Shown: one piece after another, positions 26,542-36,195 of the stretch
Layout: each line of letters begins with the position of its first letter
How positions within the stretch are numbered: the stretch's first letter is position 1
Assembly (NCBI RefSeq): GCF_001042905.1
Contig: NZ_JYLB01000002.1
Location: 310,001 to 374,000, forward strand
DNA: 64,000 nt
Source of the DNA: Pseudomonas lini
GTDB taxonomy: Bacteria > Pseudomonadota > Gammaproteobacteria > Pseudomonadales > Pseudomonadaceae
Direction: 5' to 3'
Made by a program: the position numbers and the translations under genes
Notes under the pieces: generated by a model
What the model was told of the DNA's origin: nothing
The model's database searches: none
Seen by the model: the letters and a program-made list of their open reading frames with translations, nothing else

Positions 26542-27834
26542 TTACCAAAGAGCAACGCTATAGCTCACCAGCAGACGCACTTCATCGGCATCGCGAGCGG
26601 AGTAGTTGGAACGGTAGGTGGCATTGCGCAGGCGTACGGCGACGTCTTTCAGGGCGCCGCTTTGTACGACGTATTTGATCTCGGTGTTGCGTTCCCACTC
26701 TTTGCCTTCGTCGCCGTTCTTGAGCTTGATGTTGTCACCGCTCACATAACGGCTCATGAAGCTCAGGCCCGGAATGCCGAGTTTGGCGAAGTCATAGTCG
26801 TAACGTGCCTGCCAGGAACGTTCTTCGGCGCCGGCAAAGTCATTGATCTGTACGAAGTTGACCAGGTACGGATCGCTGCCATCGACATAGGGGAAGGCAC
26901 TGTCACCGGACATGTGCTGATAGCCGGCGCTGAGTTTATGCCCGTTCAAGGCGTAGCTCACCAGGCCGTTCAGGGATTTGTTGTCGATTGGGCCGCCACG
27001 GGCTGCGCCCTCGTCATCACTGATGGCCAGGCGCAAGTCAGTGCCGAAGGTGCCGGGGCCGAATTTTTCCGAGGCCACCATGCCGAGGAAGTGCTGGTTA
27101 TAGACTTCATCGAGTTGGGCGAAGTGGTAGCTGCCGGTGATCTTGTCGGTGAACTTATAGTCCACGCCGCCAAAGTCAAAGTGCTTGCCGGCCACGGTGC
27201 CGGCGAAACGGCTGTTCTTGTTGTTGAGGGCGATGTCCTCGAAGTCGGTGCTGTCGCGGTCCTTGGCTTTCCCCAGACGCCCGCCGGTGAAGGTCAGGTT
27301 CTTGATCTCTTTGGAGGTCAGCAGGCCGCCTTCAAAGGTCTGCGGCAGAATGCGCCCGTCGTTGGCTTTGAGGATCGGCAGTTCCGGAATCAGGCTGCCA
27401 ATTTTCAGTTCCGTGGCGGAGATTTTCATTTTGCCGGTCAGGCCGAGCTTGGAATACTCATCCGCCGCGCGACCGTCATCATGGGTCGGCAACAGGCCGG
27501 TGCCGGTACGATCCGGACTTGAATCGAGTTTTACCCCCAGCATGCCCAGTGCATCGACACCGAACCCCACGGTGCCGTCGGTGTAACCCGATTGCAGATT
27601 GAGCATGAACCCCTGGGCCCATTCGTCCCGCTTGGATTGCTGGGCGCTGGTGCCGTCGCGAAAGTCGCGGTTGAAATACATGTTGCGGGTTTCGAAGGTT
27701 GCCGTACTGTCTTCGAAGAAGGCAGCCTGGCTCAACGGCGAAAAGCCGGCGAGGGCGGCGGCACTGGCAAGGGCGGTGTGGCTGAGGCGGGAAAAACGAG
27801 CAGGCGGGCGAGCCTGAAGCTGCGTGGACAGCAT
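26542..27834 (-). CDS. opdH: OprD-family outer-membrane porin, tricarboxylate type
   Basis: A 430-residue porin with signal peptide ending SQAAFFED, the OprD-family start FFEDSTATFETRNMYFNRDF, alternating beta-strand pattern, and a C-terminal aromatic residue (VALW) needed for outer-membrane insertion. The position in front of tctCBA and opposite tctD/tctE matches OpdH, the tricarboxylate channel. First gene of the operon opdH-tctC-tctB-tctA-abrB. Confidence 0.9.
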   Translation of the reverse strand: MLSTQLQARPPARFSRLSHTALASAAALAGFSPLSQAAFFEDSTATFETRNMYFNRDFRDGTSAQQSKRDEWAQGFMLNLQSGYTDGTVGFGVDALGMLGVKLDSSPDRTGTGLLPTHDDGRAADEYSKLGLTGKMKISATELKIGSLIPELPILKANDGRILPQTFEGGLLTSKEIKNLTFTGGRLGKAKDRDSTDFEDIALNNKNSRFAGTVAGKHFDFGGVDYKFTDKITGSYHFAQLDEVYNQHFLGMVASEKFGPGTFGTDLRLAISDDEGAARGGPIDNKSLNGLVSYALNGHKLSAGYQHMSGDSAFPYVDGSDPYLVNFVQINDFAGAEERSWQARYDYDFAKLGIPGLSFMSRYVSGDNIKLKNGDEGKEWERNTEIKYVVQSGALKDVAVRLRNATYRSNYSARDADEVRLLVSYSVALW

Positions 27835-27949
27835 GGTGACGTACTCCGTTTATTGTTCTTATTGGCGAAAACGCTTCGAGGCGTTTTTCGTACGCTATGT
27901 GCGGTAGCGACGGCAGTCGAAACTGTCCGTGGCTGGACTCTAACCGGCC

Positions 27950-27982
27950 AACCTTTCGCTAACCTTTCAGCTGACTTTCACG
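27950..27982. promoter_or_regulatory. Three 11-base direct repeats, likely TctD operator
   Basis: The units AACCTTTCGCT (27950-27960), AACCTTTCAGC (27961-27971) and TGACTTTCACG (27972-27982) share CTTTC at exact 11-base spacing. OmpR-type regulators bind such tandem repeats on one face of the helix. The site lies between opdH and tctD, so it can control both. Confidence 0.65.
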
Positions 27983-28067
27983 GTTTTCGGGCTTCACAGC
28001 GACGGTTGCGGCTGTAAACTCCGCGCCAAAGAATGGCGTCGACCATCCCTGAATGAGGTAAAGATCC

Positions 28068-28739
28068 ATGCGTGTTCTGCTCGTCGAAGACCATCTGCAG
28101 CTTGCCGAAAGTGTCGCCCAAGCGCTCAAGAGCACCGGGCTGACCGTGGATGTGCTGCATGACGGTGTGGCAGCCGACCTGGCCTTGAGCAGCGAGGAAT
28201 ACGCCGTGGCGATCCTCGATGTCGGCCTGCCGCGCATGGATGGTTTCGAAGTGCTGGCGCGCCTGCGAGCCCGGGGCAAGAACCTGCCGGTGTTGATGCT
28301 GACTGCCCGCAGCGACGTCAAGGATCGGGTCCATGGCCTGAACCTTGGGGCTGACGATTACCTGGCCAAACCCTTCGAGCTGACAGAACTCGAAGCCCGG
28401 GTCAAAGCCTTGCTACGCCGCAGTGTGCTCGGCGGTGAACGCCAGCAGCGTTGTGGCGTGCTGGCCTATGATCTGGACACCCGGCGCTTCACCCTCGGCG
28501 AAGAATTGCTGACCCTGACCTCCCGCGAGCAGGCGGTGCTTGAAGCGCTGATCGCCCGTCCCGGTCGGGTGATGAGCAAGGAGCAACTGGCCGCCCAGGT
28601 GTTCGGTCTGGACGAGGAGGCCAGTCCCGATGCCATCGAGATCTACGTTCACCGCTTGCGCAAGAAACTCGATGGCCAACCGGTAGCCATCGTGACCTTC
28701 CGCGGCCTGGGCTATCTGCTGGAAAGCCGCGATGCATAA
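28068..28739 (+). CDS. tctD: Response regulator of tricarboxylate transport
   Basis: A 223-residue OmpR/PhoB-type regulator: receiver domain (1-115; phospho-acceptor Asp 51, conserved Lys in LAKPFE) and a C-terminal winged helix (about 130-220; YVHRLRKKL, FRGLGYLL). It overlaps the kinase gene by 8 bases. Likely target is the divergent opdH-tctCBA promoter. Confidence 0.93.
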   Translation: MRVLLVEDHLQLAESVAQALKSTGLTVDVLHDGVAADLALSSEEYAVAILDVGLPRMDGFEVLARLRARGKNLPVLMLTARSDVKDRVHGLNLGADDYLAKPFELTELEARVKALLRRSVLGGERQQRCGVLAYDLDTRRFTLGEELLTLTSREQAVLEALIARPGRVMSKEQLAAQVFGLDEEASPDAIEIYVHRLRKKLDGQPVAIVTFRGLGYLLESRDA

Positions 28740-30120
28740 GCCCCGCAGCCTGCGCTGGCGGTTGCTGTGGAACCTCGCGCTGCTGCTGGTGGTGTTGATG
28801 CTCGCCAGTGGTTTGAGCGCGTACTGGAACGGTCGCGAAGCCGCCGACACCGCTTATGACCGGACCTTGCTGGCCTCGGCGCGGACCATCGCCGCGGGGG
28901 TTTCCCAGCGTGACGGGACGCTCAGCGCCGACGTGCCTTACGTGGCGCTGGACACGTTTGCCTACGACAGTGCCGGGCGAATTTTTTACCTGGTCAACGA
29001 TATCCACCAGAATCTGATTTCCGGTTACGAAAATCTTCCCGCTCCGCCTCCGGGAACGCCGCGCACCGATGACTACCCGGCGCTGGCGCGTTTTTATAAC
29101 GCCATTTATCGAGGGCAAAACGTGCGGGTAGTCAGCCTGCTCAAGCCTGTCAGTGAACCGAACATGAATGGCATGGCGGAAATTCGAGTCGCGGAAACCG
29201 ATGAGGCGAGGGTCAGTATGGCGCGCAGTCTGGCGGCGGATACGTTGCTGCGACTGGGCATGCTGGCGATCGGTGCGCTGCTGCTGGTGTGGTTTGCGGT
29301 CAGTGCGGCGCTGCGTCCGCTGGAGCGCTTGCGCACGGCGGTGGAAGAGCGTCAGTCCGATGACTTGCGGCCCTTGCCGTTGGTGGAAGTGCAGCACGAG
29401 TTGTGGCCGCTGGTGCGTGCGCTCAATCACTTTACCGAGCGCTTGCGCGGGCAGTTCGAGCGTCAGGCGCAGTTCATCGCCGATGCCGCCCATGAACTGC
29501 GTACCCCGTTGGCGGCGCTCAAGGCACGACTCGAGCTGGGCTTGCGGTCGAACGAACCCGAAACCTGGCGCAGCACCCTGGAAACTGCGGCCCAGGGCAC
29601 GGATCGTCTGACCCACCTGGCCAATCAATTGCTCTCGCTGGCACGGGTCGAGAATGGCGCCCGGGCAATTGCCGAGGGCGGTGCGCAGTTGCTCGACCTC
29701 AGTCAGTTGGCCCGGGAACTGGGCATGGCCATGGCGCCGCTGGCCCATGCACGTGGTGTGGCGCTGGCGCTGGAAGCTGACGAACCGGTGTGGCTGCGCG
29801 GCGAACCGACGTTGTTGAATGAACTGTTGAGCAACCTGGTGGACAACGCGCTGGCCCACACGCCACCGGGCGGCAATGTGATCCTGCGGGTCTTGGCACC
29901 AGCGGTGCTGGAGGTCGAAGACGATGGCCCGGGGATTCCTCTTGAAGAGCGGGATCGGGTGTTCGAGCGTTTTTATCGGCGTAACGAACAGGTGGCTGGA
30001 TCGGGACTGGGCTTGGCCATTGTCGGCGAGATCTGCCGCGCCCACCTGGCGCAGATCAGCCTGCACGACGGCGAGCAGGCGGGGTTGAAGGTGCGGGTGA
30101 GTTTTATCGCGGGAGAGTAA
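28732..30120 (+). CDS. tctE: Sensor histidine kinase of tricarboxylate transport
   Basis: A 462-residue membrane kinase. Two membrane helices (about 10-28 and 172-192) flank a periplasmic sensor of about 140 residues, followed by the H box AAHELRTPL (His 254) and the ATPase boxes (NLVDNALAHT, DDGPGIP, GSGLGLAIV). It probably senses extracellular tricarboxylates and phosphorylates TctD. Confidence 0.93.
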   Translation: MHKPRSLRWRLLWNLALLLVVLMLASGLSAYWNGREAADTAYDRTLLASARTIAAGVSQRDGTLSADVPYVALDTFAYDSAGRIFYLVNDIHQNLISGYENLPAPPPGTPRTDDYPALARFYNAIYRGQNVRVVSLLKPVSEPNMNGMAEIRVAETDEARVSMARSLAADTLLRLGMLAIGALLLVWFAVSAALRPLERLRTAVEERQSDDLRPLPLVEVQHELWPLVRALNHFTERLRGQFERQAQFIADAAHELRTPLAALKARLELGLRSNEPETWRSTLETAAQGTDRLTHLANQLLSLARVENGARAIAEGGAQLLDLSQLARELGMAMAPLAHARGVALALEADEPVWLRGEPTLLNELLSNLVDNALAHTPPGGNVILRVLAPAVLEVEDDGPGIPLEERDRVFERFYRRNEQVAGSGLGLAIVGEICRAHLAQISLHDGEQAGLKVRVSFIAGE

Positions 30121-30138
30121 TGGTGTTTGTTCCGGCCT

Positions 30139-30204
30139 CTTCGCGGGCAAGCCTCGCTCCTACAGAGCGTCGAGAACCTGTAGGAGCGAGGCTTGCCCGC
30201 GAAG
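30139..30204. repeat. REP doublet with perfect arms
   Basis: Two perfectly inverted 26-base arms (30139-30164 and 30179-30204; core GGGCAAGCCTCGCTCCTACA) with a 14-base centre lie between the convergent tctE and HDOD genes. It represents the TAGGAGCGAGG variant rather than the GTGGGAGCGGG variant. Confidence 0.9.
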
Positions 30205-30207
30205 CTC

Positions 30208-31029
30208 TTAGTAAAACATCGACCGCGACTCCTCCAGATCCTTGCACATCGCCTTGTTCTCCGGATCGATCCCCAACTTTTTGAAGGCCGGCACGCTGAA
30301 GAGGTCGATACGGGCCAGTGGATGATCGGTGTCCTTGTGGCAATACAGACTGGCCACTTGCACCAGATCGACATAATCGACCCGCTCCGATTGCCGCTTG
30401 AAATCCAGATACAGCCCCGGCAATTGCACCAGCATTTCCGGAAACTCCCAGACCCTGAGCAATTTATCGCCGAGCAGCGGGTGAATCCGGTCGATCACAT
30501 GGTTGAGGCTGATCGGGTCAGACAGCAATTCATAGTGATCTTCGGCGTAGGTCAGAATCGGCAGTACACCAATCTGATGCACGAGCCCGCCGAGCGCCGC
30601 CTGATCAGGCTTGAGTTGCGTATAACTGCGGCACAACGCGTAACTGACGCCGGCGATTTCCAGGCTTTTGCGCCAGACCTCGCGCATTTTCTGTTCCACC
30701 ACTTCGGAACGGGCATTGAAGATCTGTTCCATCACCAGGCCAATGGCCAGGTTGCTGCTGTAATTGACGCCCAGCCGGGTGATGGCCGTGTGCAGGTCAG
30801 TCACTTCCTGGGTCGCGCGCAGCAACGGGCTATTGACCACTTTGATCAGGCGCGCCGACAGCGCGGTATCGCGGCCAATCACTTTGCTCAGTGTGCTGAC
30901 ACTGATTTCCGGGTCTTCAGCGGCCTTGCGAATCTGCAGGGCCACTTCGGGTAACGTTGGCAGAACCAGGTCATCGTTATCGATGGCCTCAACCAAATCC
31001 TGTTGGACCTTATCCGCCAGCTCGATCAT
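30208..31029 (-). CDS. HDOD-domain protein
   Basis: A 273-residue protein consisting mostly of an HDOD domain (PTLPEVALQIRKAAEDPE; VIGRDTALSARLIKVVNSPLL). HDOD proteins resemble HD phosphohydrolases but lack the metal-binding residues, and act in signalling or stress responses. No partner domain is present. It is 35 bases downstream of ygfZ on the same strand and may share its transcript. Confidence 0.88.
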   Translation of the reverse strand: MIELADKVQQDLVEAIDNDDLVLPTLPEVALQIRKAAEDPEISVSTLSKVIGRDTALSARLIKVVNSPLLRATQEVTDLHTAITRLGVNYSSNLAIGLVMEQIFNARSEVVEQKMREVWRKSLEIAGVSYALCRSYTQLKPDQAALGGLVHQIGVLPILTYAEDHYELLSDPISLNHVIDRIHPLLGDKLLRVWEFPEMLVQLPGLYLDFKRQSERVDYVDLVQVASLYCHKDTDHPLARIDLFSVPAFKKLGIDPENKAMCKDLEESRSMFY

Positions 31030-31064
31030 TTCTTTTCTCTAGGGTATTGCGACAAGTGCTGCTG

Positions 31065-32006
31065 TTAACGCTGGATTTCGCGATCACGATCCAGTTGGTA
31101 AGGCAGGTCGAGCAGATGCAGGCCCGGACCTTCAAGTGCGCCAAGGTGCAGATTGCCATCTTCTGCAGCTTCGGCTTGCAGCACCGCAAGGAGTTCAATG
31201 TTTTGCTCGGTACGGGCGGCCATCACCACTTCACCGATCGAACTGCCGTGGGTTGGGGAGAACAGTTGGGTACCGGGCTCCGGTAATTCGCTGGCCTCCA
31301 GTTGCAGGCGGTACAGACGGCGCTTGAGTTTGCCAAGGTATTGCATGCGCGCGACGATTTCCTGGCCGGTGTAGCAACCTTTCTTGAAGCTCACGCCGCC
31401 GACGGCTTGCAGATTGAGCATCTGCGGGATGAACAGCTCGCGGGTACTCGGCATGACCTGACCGATCCCGGCGCGGATCTGGCCCAGCAGCCATTGATTC
31501 AATTCACCTTCGGCCAACAGAGCGGACAGCTTGCCCTTGAGGGTGTCGGCTTGATCGGCGCGAACCCAGAGCTCAGCGCGATCCGGCGAGGCGCGAAGGG
31601 CGATCAGGCCGTCATTGCGCGCGACGCTGTCGGTTTCAGCCGGTAGTTCCAGGCCCAGGCTGGTCAGTGCCGCATCGCCATGCTCAAGGCCAAAGCGAAC
31701 CCAGCTGGCACTTTCATCGGTCAGTTTCGATTTGGAGAACACCGCGTACTTTTTCAGGTCCGCCAGTTGCGGCTCCAGCAGCTCGCTGGCCATCGCCATG
31801 AGCACACCGTCGCCTTCCAGCAGAATGCGGAAACTCGACTGCATCCGGCCTTTCTGCGTGCAGCGCGCGCCAAGGCTGGCCTGGGTGTCGCTCAGGTAAT
31901 TAAGGTTGCAAGTCAATTGGCCTTGCAGGAATTTGCCGGCATCCGCGCCGCGTACCGCGAGAACGCCTTCGTGAGACAGGGTGCAGAAAAAAGCAGAATC
32001 GGCCAT
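31065..32006 (-). CDS. ygfZ: Folate-binding iron-sulfur assembly/repair protein YgfZ
   Basis: A 313-residue GcvT-like protein with the YgfZ signature KGCYTGQEIVARMQYLG, whose Cys is needed for activity. YgfZ uses tetrahydrofolate to maintain certain Fe-S enzymes. The C-terminal barrel is present (ELPEPGTQLFSP). It diverges from sdhE, a common neighbour in Pseudomonas. Confidence 0.93.
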   Translation of the reverse strand: MADSAFFCTLSHEGVLAVRGADAGKFLQGQLTCNLNYLSDTQASLGARCTQKGRMQSSFRILLEGDGVLMAMASELLEPQLADLKKYAVFSKSKLTDESASWVRFGLEHGDAALTSLGLELPAETDSVARNDGLIALRASPDRAELWVRADQADTLKGKLSALLAEGELNQWLLGQIRAGIGQVMPSTRELFIPQMLNLQAVGGVSFKKGCYTGQEIVARMQYLGKLKRRLYRLQLEASELPEPGTQLFSPTHGSSIGEVVMAARTEQNIELLAVLQAEAAEDGNLHLGALEGPGLHLLDLPYQLDRDREIQR

Positions 32007-32154
32007 GGGTCATCGCAGGGTAAAGAGTCCGAGGGACATCATAAGGGGGCGCCCTTGAAATGGGTAGTTCACAAAGGATCGTCGGTCCCGACCAAAGCCG
32101 ACTGTTAGGCTCGCTTTGGGGCTGTATACTTGCCGCCTATTTGAGGAGCGCTCC

Positions 32155-32409
32155 ATGGTCGAACAAGTTGAACTGAATCGCCTCTACTGGCACAGCCGCC
32201 GCGGCATGCTTGAGCTTGACGTGTTGCTGGTGCCGTTTGTGAAAGAGGTTTACCCGCACCTCAACCAGGTGGATCGTGATCTGTACGTCCGTCTGCTGAC
32301 GTGTGAGGATCAGGACATGTTCGGCTGGTTCATGGAGCGCAACGAATCGGAAGATCCGGAGCTTCAGCGCATGGTTCGCATGATCCTGGATCGTGTCCAG
32401 CCCAAGTAA
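32155..32409 (+). CDS. sdhE: FAD assembly factor SdhE
   Basis: An 84-residue protein with the RGMLELD motif (about 16-22) needed to attach FAD covalently to succinate dehydrogenase. ATG 32155 is preceded by GAGGAG (32143-32148). A longer upstream reading was rejected. Its 3' end overlaps ygfX by 17 bases. Confidence 0.93.
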   Translation: MVEQVELNRLYWHSRRGMLELDVLLVPFVKEVYPHLNQVDRDLYVRLLTCEDQDMFGWFMERNESEDPELQRMVRMILDRVQPK

Positions 32410-32845
32410 CGCGTTCGAATGCCGCTGGCATGCCTCACGGCAGTTGCTGGCGGCCTATCTTCTGGCCCAGCTGTTCGCGTTGGGTTCTTTGTTTCTACTT
32501 TCCCTACCGGTCTGGGCCAGTTTGCTCGGCGCTTTTTGCTGTCTGGCTCATGGCATCTGGGCATTGCCGCGACAGATTCTGCTGACACACCCACAGGCGT
32601 TTCGCGGCTTGCGTCGCGATGCCGATGGCTGGCAGTTGTGGAATCAGGCGGTGGGCTGGCAGCCCGTGCAGCTGCGGCCGGACAGTCTGGCGTTGCCGCT
32701 GATCGTGGTACTGCGTTTTCGTCTGCGCGATGAGCGACGGATCAGGGCGATCTGTGTGCTGCGCGATTCGCAGGCGGCGGATGTGCACCGACGCCTGCGG
32801 GTTCGGCTCAAGTTCAGTCGGCGTAGGTGGGCGGCACCAGAATAG
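32393..32845 (+). CDS. ygfX: YgfX-like membrane protein
   Basis: A 150-residue protein with two adjacent membrane helices (about 17-55) and a cytosolic tail, in the position of ygfX/cptA next to sdhE. It starts with GTG at 32393 inside the sdhE coding region. The 3' end overlaps the convergent nadB gene by 32 bases. In E. coli YgfX (CptA) has been linked to SdhE and to cytoskeleton inhibition; the role in Pseudomonas is unsettled. Confidence 0.8.
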   Translation: MSSPSNAFECRWHASRQLLAAYLLAQLFALGSLFLLSLPVWASLLGAFCCLAHGIWALPRQILLTHPQAFRGLRRDADGWQLWNQAVGWQPVQLRPDSLALPLIVVLRFRLRDERRIRAICVLRDSQAADVHRRLRVRLKFSRRRWAAPE

Positions 32846-34430
32846 TGTCCAGGGCGACCGGCAGCATATTCGGGTAGTCGAGGGTGTAATGCAGGCCGCG
32901 ACTTTCCTTGCGCTCCATGGCTGACTGGATCATCAGTTCGGCTACTTGCGCCAGGTTGCGCAGCTCGATCAAATCCCGGCTGACCTTGTAGTTACTGTAG
33001 AACTCATCGATTTCATCCAGCAACAGACGCACCCGGTGCTGAGCCCGTTGCAGGCGCTTGTTGGTGCGCACGATGCCGACATAGTCCCACATGAATCGCC
33101 GCAGTTCGTCCCAGTTGTGCGCAATGATCACGTCTTCGTCGGAATCGGTGACCTGGCTCGCATCCCAAACGGGCAGGGCAGTCGGAATCGACACGTCTGG
33201 CAACTGCTCCAGAATGTCCGCCGCCGCCGAACGGGCGTAAACGAAACATTCCAGCAGCGAGTTGCTGGCCATGCGGTTGGCGCCATGCAGGCCGGTGAAA
33301 CTGGTTTCACCAATCGCATACAGGCCCGGCACATCGGTGCGACCCCGCTGATCGACCATTACGCCGCCGCAGGTGTAGTGCGCCGCCGGTACCACCGGGA
33401 TCGGTTGTTTGGTGATGTCGATGGAGAATTCCAGGCAGCGTTCATAGACCGTCGGGAAGTGCGTCTTGATGAAATCTTCGGGCTTGTGGCTGATGTCAAG
33501 GTAGACGCAGTCGATACCCAGGCGCTTCATCTCATGGTCGATGGCGCGGGCGACGATGTCCCGTGGTGCCAGCTCGGCCCGTGGGTCGAAGCGCTGCATG
33601 AAGCGTTCACCATTGGGCAGCTTCAGGTGGCCACCTTCGCCGCGCAGGGCTTCGGTGATCAGGAAACTCTTGGCTTGCGGGTGATAAAGGCAGGTGGGAT
33701 GGAACTGGTTGAACTCCAGGTTCGCCACCCGACAGCCCGAACGCCAGGCCATGGCGATGCCATCACCGCAGGCGCCGTCTGGGTTGCTGGTATAGAGGTA
33801 GACTTTTGCCGCGCCGCCGGAGGCAAGGATCACGAAGCGCGCGCCGTAGGTGTCAACTTCACCGGTGCCGCGGTTGAGCACATAGGCGCCGAGGCAACGC
33901 TCACCTTCAAGGCCCAGACGCTTTTCGGTGATCAGGTCGACCGCGACCCGCTGCTCCAGCAGTTCGATGTTGGGACGCTGCTTGGCCTGATCGAGCAAGG
34001 TTCTGAAGATCGCCGCGCCCGTCGCATCGGCAGCGTGGATGATTCGCCGATGGCTGTGGCCGCCTTCGCGGGTCAGGTGAAACTCGAACCCACCGTCTTC
34101 GGTGCCGGACTGTTCATCGCGGGTAAAGGGCACGCCTTGGTCGATCAGCCATTGAATTGCCTCTCTGCTGTGCTCGACGGTAAAGCGCACGGCGTCTTCA
34201 TGGCACAGGCCACCACCGGCGTTGAGGGTGTCATCGACATGGGATTCGACAGTATCGGTGTCATCCAGAACGGCAGCGACACCGCCCTGGGCCCAGAAGG
34301 TTGAGCCATTGGCGAGGTCGCCTTTGCTCAATACGGCGATGCGCAAATGACCGGGTAAGGTCAGCGCAAGGCTCAAGCCGGCAGCACCGCTGCCAATTAC
34401 CAGAACATCGTGTTGAAACTGTTGGCTCAT
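32814..34430 (-). CDS. nadB: L-aspartate oxidase
   Basis: First enzyme of NAD synthesis, oxidising aspartate to iminoaspartate with FAD. The 538 residues show the dinucleotide motif [13 protein letters not shown] near the N-terminus, [13 protein letters not shown] and [15 protein letters not shown] typical of the succinate dehydrogenase/aspartate oxidase flavoproteins. ATG 34430 (MSQQFQHDV) was chosen; the 42 upstream residues of the open frame are not protein-like. Confidence 0.95.
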   Translation of the reverse strand: MSQQFQHDVLVIGSGAAGLSLALTLPGHLRIAVLSKGDLANGSTFWAQGGVAAVLDDTDTVESHVDDTLNAGGGLCHEDAVRFTVEHSREAIQWLIDQGVPFTRDEQSGTEDGGFEFHLTREGGHSHRRIIHAADATGAAIFRTLLDQAKQRPNIELLEQRVAVDLITEKRLGLEGERCLGAYVLNRGTGEVDTYGARFVILASGGAAKVYLYTSNPDGACGDGIAMAWRSGCRVANLEFNQFHPTCLYHPQAKSFLITEALRGEGGHLKLPNGERFMQRFDPRAELAPRDIVARAIDHEMKRLGIDCVYLDISHKPEDFIKTHFPTVYERCLEFSIDITKQPIPVVPAAHYTCGGVMVDQRGRTDVPGLYAIGETSFTGLHGANRMASNSLLECFVYARSAAADILEQLPDVSIPTALPVWDASQVTDSDEDVIIAHNWDELRRFMWDYVGIVRTNKRLQRAQHRVRLLLDEIDEFYSNYKVSRDLIELRNLAQVAELMIQSAMERKESRGLHYTLDYPNMLPVALDTILVPPTYAD

Positions 34431-34705
34431 TTCAGGATTCCGCTCAAAGCGACCCGGGACGGGGTTGGCGCAAGACAGCTGGGTCGGCGAGTCAAGACAG
34501 CCACACAGCCCACTAGTATATAGAGGGGGGGATCGGCACAATAGCCGGGCCAGCATGGCATTGTGAAACTACTGTGACGGAAAAGGCTGGACGCTTCGTC
34601 GGAAGTTTTTTTGAGGGCTTCGGCGACAAGGCGACTGTATCGTGGATTTAACAGTCTTTTTCTCTTCAGAGTTGCACAATGTCGGTTTCGGGCAGCTATA
34701 AATAT

Positions 34706-34734
34706 GGAACTTTTGCCAAAGGCCCAAGATCAAT
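34706..34734 (+). promoter_or_regulatory. Candidate AlgU-dependent promoter (distal)
   Basis: GGAACTT (34706-34712), 17 bases, then TCAAT (34730-34734). This fits the AlgU/RpoE consensus GAACTT-N16/17-TCaaA. Upstream of algU itself, it would give autoregulation. Confidence 0.65.
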
Positions 34735-34901
34735 AGAAGGTTGCCTGAAACAAGGGACAGTGTCGGCTTCGGGGCGGGACTTGCGGTTGGGTCCTTGCTG
34801 ACGAATCCGATGACAAGATTATTCGCGCAGCCGGGTTATCCCGCGCTGCGCTTTTCGTGCGTGCCAAATCAGAGTGCGCAGGAAACTTGCTTGAAGGGGG
34901 A

Positions 34902-34928
34902 GAACTTTTGCGAAAAGCCCGAGTCTAT
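34902..34928 (+). promoter_or_regulatory. Candidate AlgU-dependent promoter (proximal)
   Basis: GAACTT (34902-34907), 16 bases, then TCTAT (34924-34928), about 60 bases before the algU start. Two AlgU promoters before algU are also known in P. aeruginosa. Confidence 0.65.
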
Positions 34929-34987
34929 GTTTGCAAGTCTGGTCGTTCAGTAATGCAAGCCTCCTTCGAGCTTATCGAGGAGTGTTC

Positions 34988-35569
34988 ATGCTAACCCAGG
35001 AAGAGGATCAGCAGCTGGTCGAGCGCGTTCAACGCGGCGACAAGCGAGCTTTCGATCTGCTAGTGCTGAAATACCAGCACAAAATTCTCGGGTTGATCGT
35101 GCGGTTCGTGCACGACACCCATGAAGCCCAGGATGTCGCACAGGAAGCCTTTATCAAGGCATACCGTGCACTTGGTAATTTTCGCGGAGACAGCGCGTTT
35201 TATACGTGGCTTTACCGCATCGCCATCAACACGGCGAAAAACTATCTGGTTTCACGCGGCCGTCGGCCGCCGGATAGCGATGTCAGTTCCGAGGATGCAG
35301 AGTTCTACGATGGCGATCATGGCCTCAAGGATCTCGAGTCGCCAGAACGTGCATTGCTGCGGGATGAGATCGAAGGCACCGTCCATCGAACCATTCAGCA
35401 ACTGCCAGAAGATTTGCGTACGGCTTTAACTTTACGTGAATTCGATGGTCTGAGTTACGAGGACATTGCCAGCGTCATGCAGTGTCCGGTGGGTACCGTG
35501 CGCTCCCGGATTTTCCGCGCTCGGGAAGCCATCGATAAAGCCCTGCAGCCGTTGTTGCAGGAAAACTGA
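34988..35569 (+). CDS. algU: Extracytoplasmic-function sigma factor AlgU (RpoE)
   Basis: A 193-residue sigma-E factor directing envelope stress and alginate genes. Region 2 is visible in DLLVLKYQHKILGLI and DVAQEAFIKAYRAL, and region 4 in LREFDGLSYEDIASVM. ATG 34988 has an upstream GAGGAGTG site and gives the standard length. First gene of algU-mucA-mucB-mucD. Confidence 0.97.
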   Translation: MLTQEEDQQLVERVQRGDKRAFDLLVLKYQHKILGLIVRFVHDTHEAQDVAQEAFIKAYRALGNFRGDSAFYTWLYRIAINTAKNYLVSRGRRPPDSDVSSEDAEFYDGDHGLKDLESPERALLRDEIEGTVHRTIQQLPEDLRTALTLREFDGLSYEDIASVMQCPVGTVRSRIFRAREAIDKALQPLLQEN

Positions 35570-35599
35570 GACAGCGGCGACAGCCAAGAGAGGAACGCC

Positions 35600-36187
35600 A
35601 TGAGTCGTGAAGCCCTGCAGGAATCGCTGTCCGCAGTGATGGATAACGAAGCGGACGAATTGGAATTGCGTCGGGTGTTGAATGCCTTCGACGATGTTGA
35701 AACCCGCGATACTTGGGCTCGTTACCAGATCGCTCGGGCAGTTATGCACAAGGATTTGTTGCTTCCTCGTCTGGACATCGCTGCGGCAGTCTCTGCTGCG
35801 CTGGCTGACGAAGCCGTACCGGCAAAAGCCTCTCGCGGTCCATGGCGCAGCCTCGGTCGTCTGGCAGTTGCTGCTTCGGTGACCGTTGCCGTGCTGGCGG
35901 GTGTTCGTCTGTACAACCAGGACGAGATCGCCGGTGTCGAGTTGGCCCAGCAATCCAGTCAACCGGGTCTGGCCGCTCCTCAGGTCAAGGGTCCAGCTGT
36001 ATTGGCAGGCTACAATGAGAGCTCGGAAGCCACTGGCCCTATGGCCAACGGCGTATTGCAAGGTCAGCCAGGCTGGCACGATCAGCGTCTGCCAGGTTAC
36101 TTGCGCCAACATGCTCAACAGGCTGCATTGAAAGGTACTGAGAGCGCTCTGCCTTACGCTCGTGCAGCAAGCCTGGAAAACCGCTAA
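35600..36187 (+). CDS. mucA: Anti-sigma factor MucA
   Basis: A 195-residue single-pass membrane protein. The N-terminal domain (1-78; MSREALQESLSAVMDNEADE) binds AlgU in the cytoplasm, the helix is at about 84-104, and the periplasmic part is cleaved by AlgW/MucP on stress. The frame is intact, with no truncating mutation of the kind seen in mucoid isolates. Confidence 0.95.
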   Translation: MSREALQESLSAVMDNEADELELRRVLNAFDDVETRDTWARYQIARAVMHKDLLLPRLDIAAAVSAALADEAVPAKASRGPWRSLGRLAVAASVTVAVLAGVRLYNQDEIAGVELAQQSSQPGLAAPQVKGPAVLAGYNESSEATGPMANGVLQGQPGWHDQRLPGYLRQHAQQAALKGTESALPYARAASLENR

Positions 36188-36195
36188 GGAGGATC

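Larger units (their letters stand above)
34431..34987. other. Long nadB-algU intergenic region
   Basis: This 557-base region carries the promoter of nadB and the leader of algU. Two AlgU-type promoter matches are listed separately. It is more AT-rich than neighbouring genes between about 34560 and 34760. No protein-coding ORF is convincing. Confidence 0.5.

Noticed and set aside
28489..30150. A 553-codon minus-strand frame opposite tctD/tctE
   Set aside because: Antisense shadow; rich in Gln and Arg and without a ribosome site.
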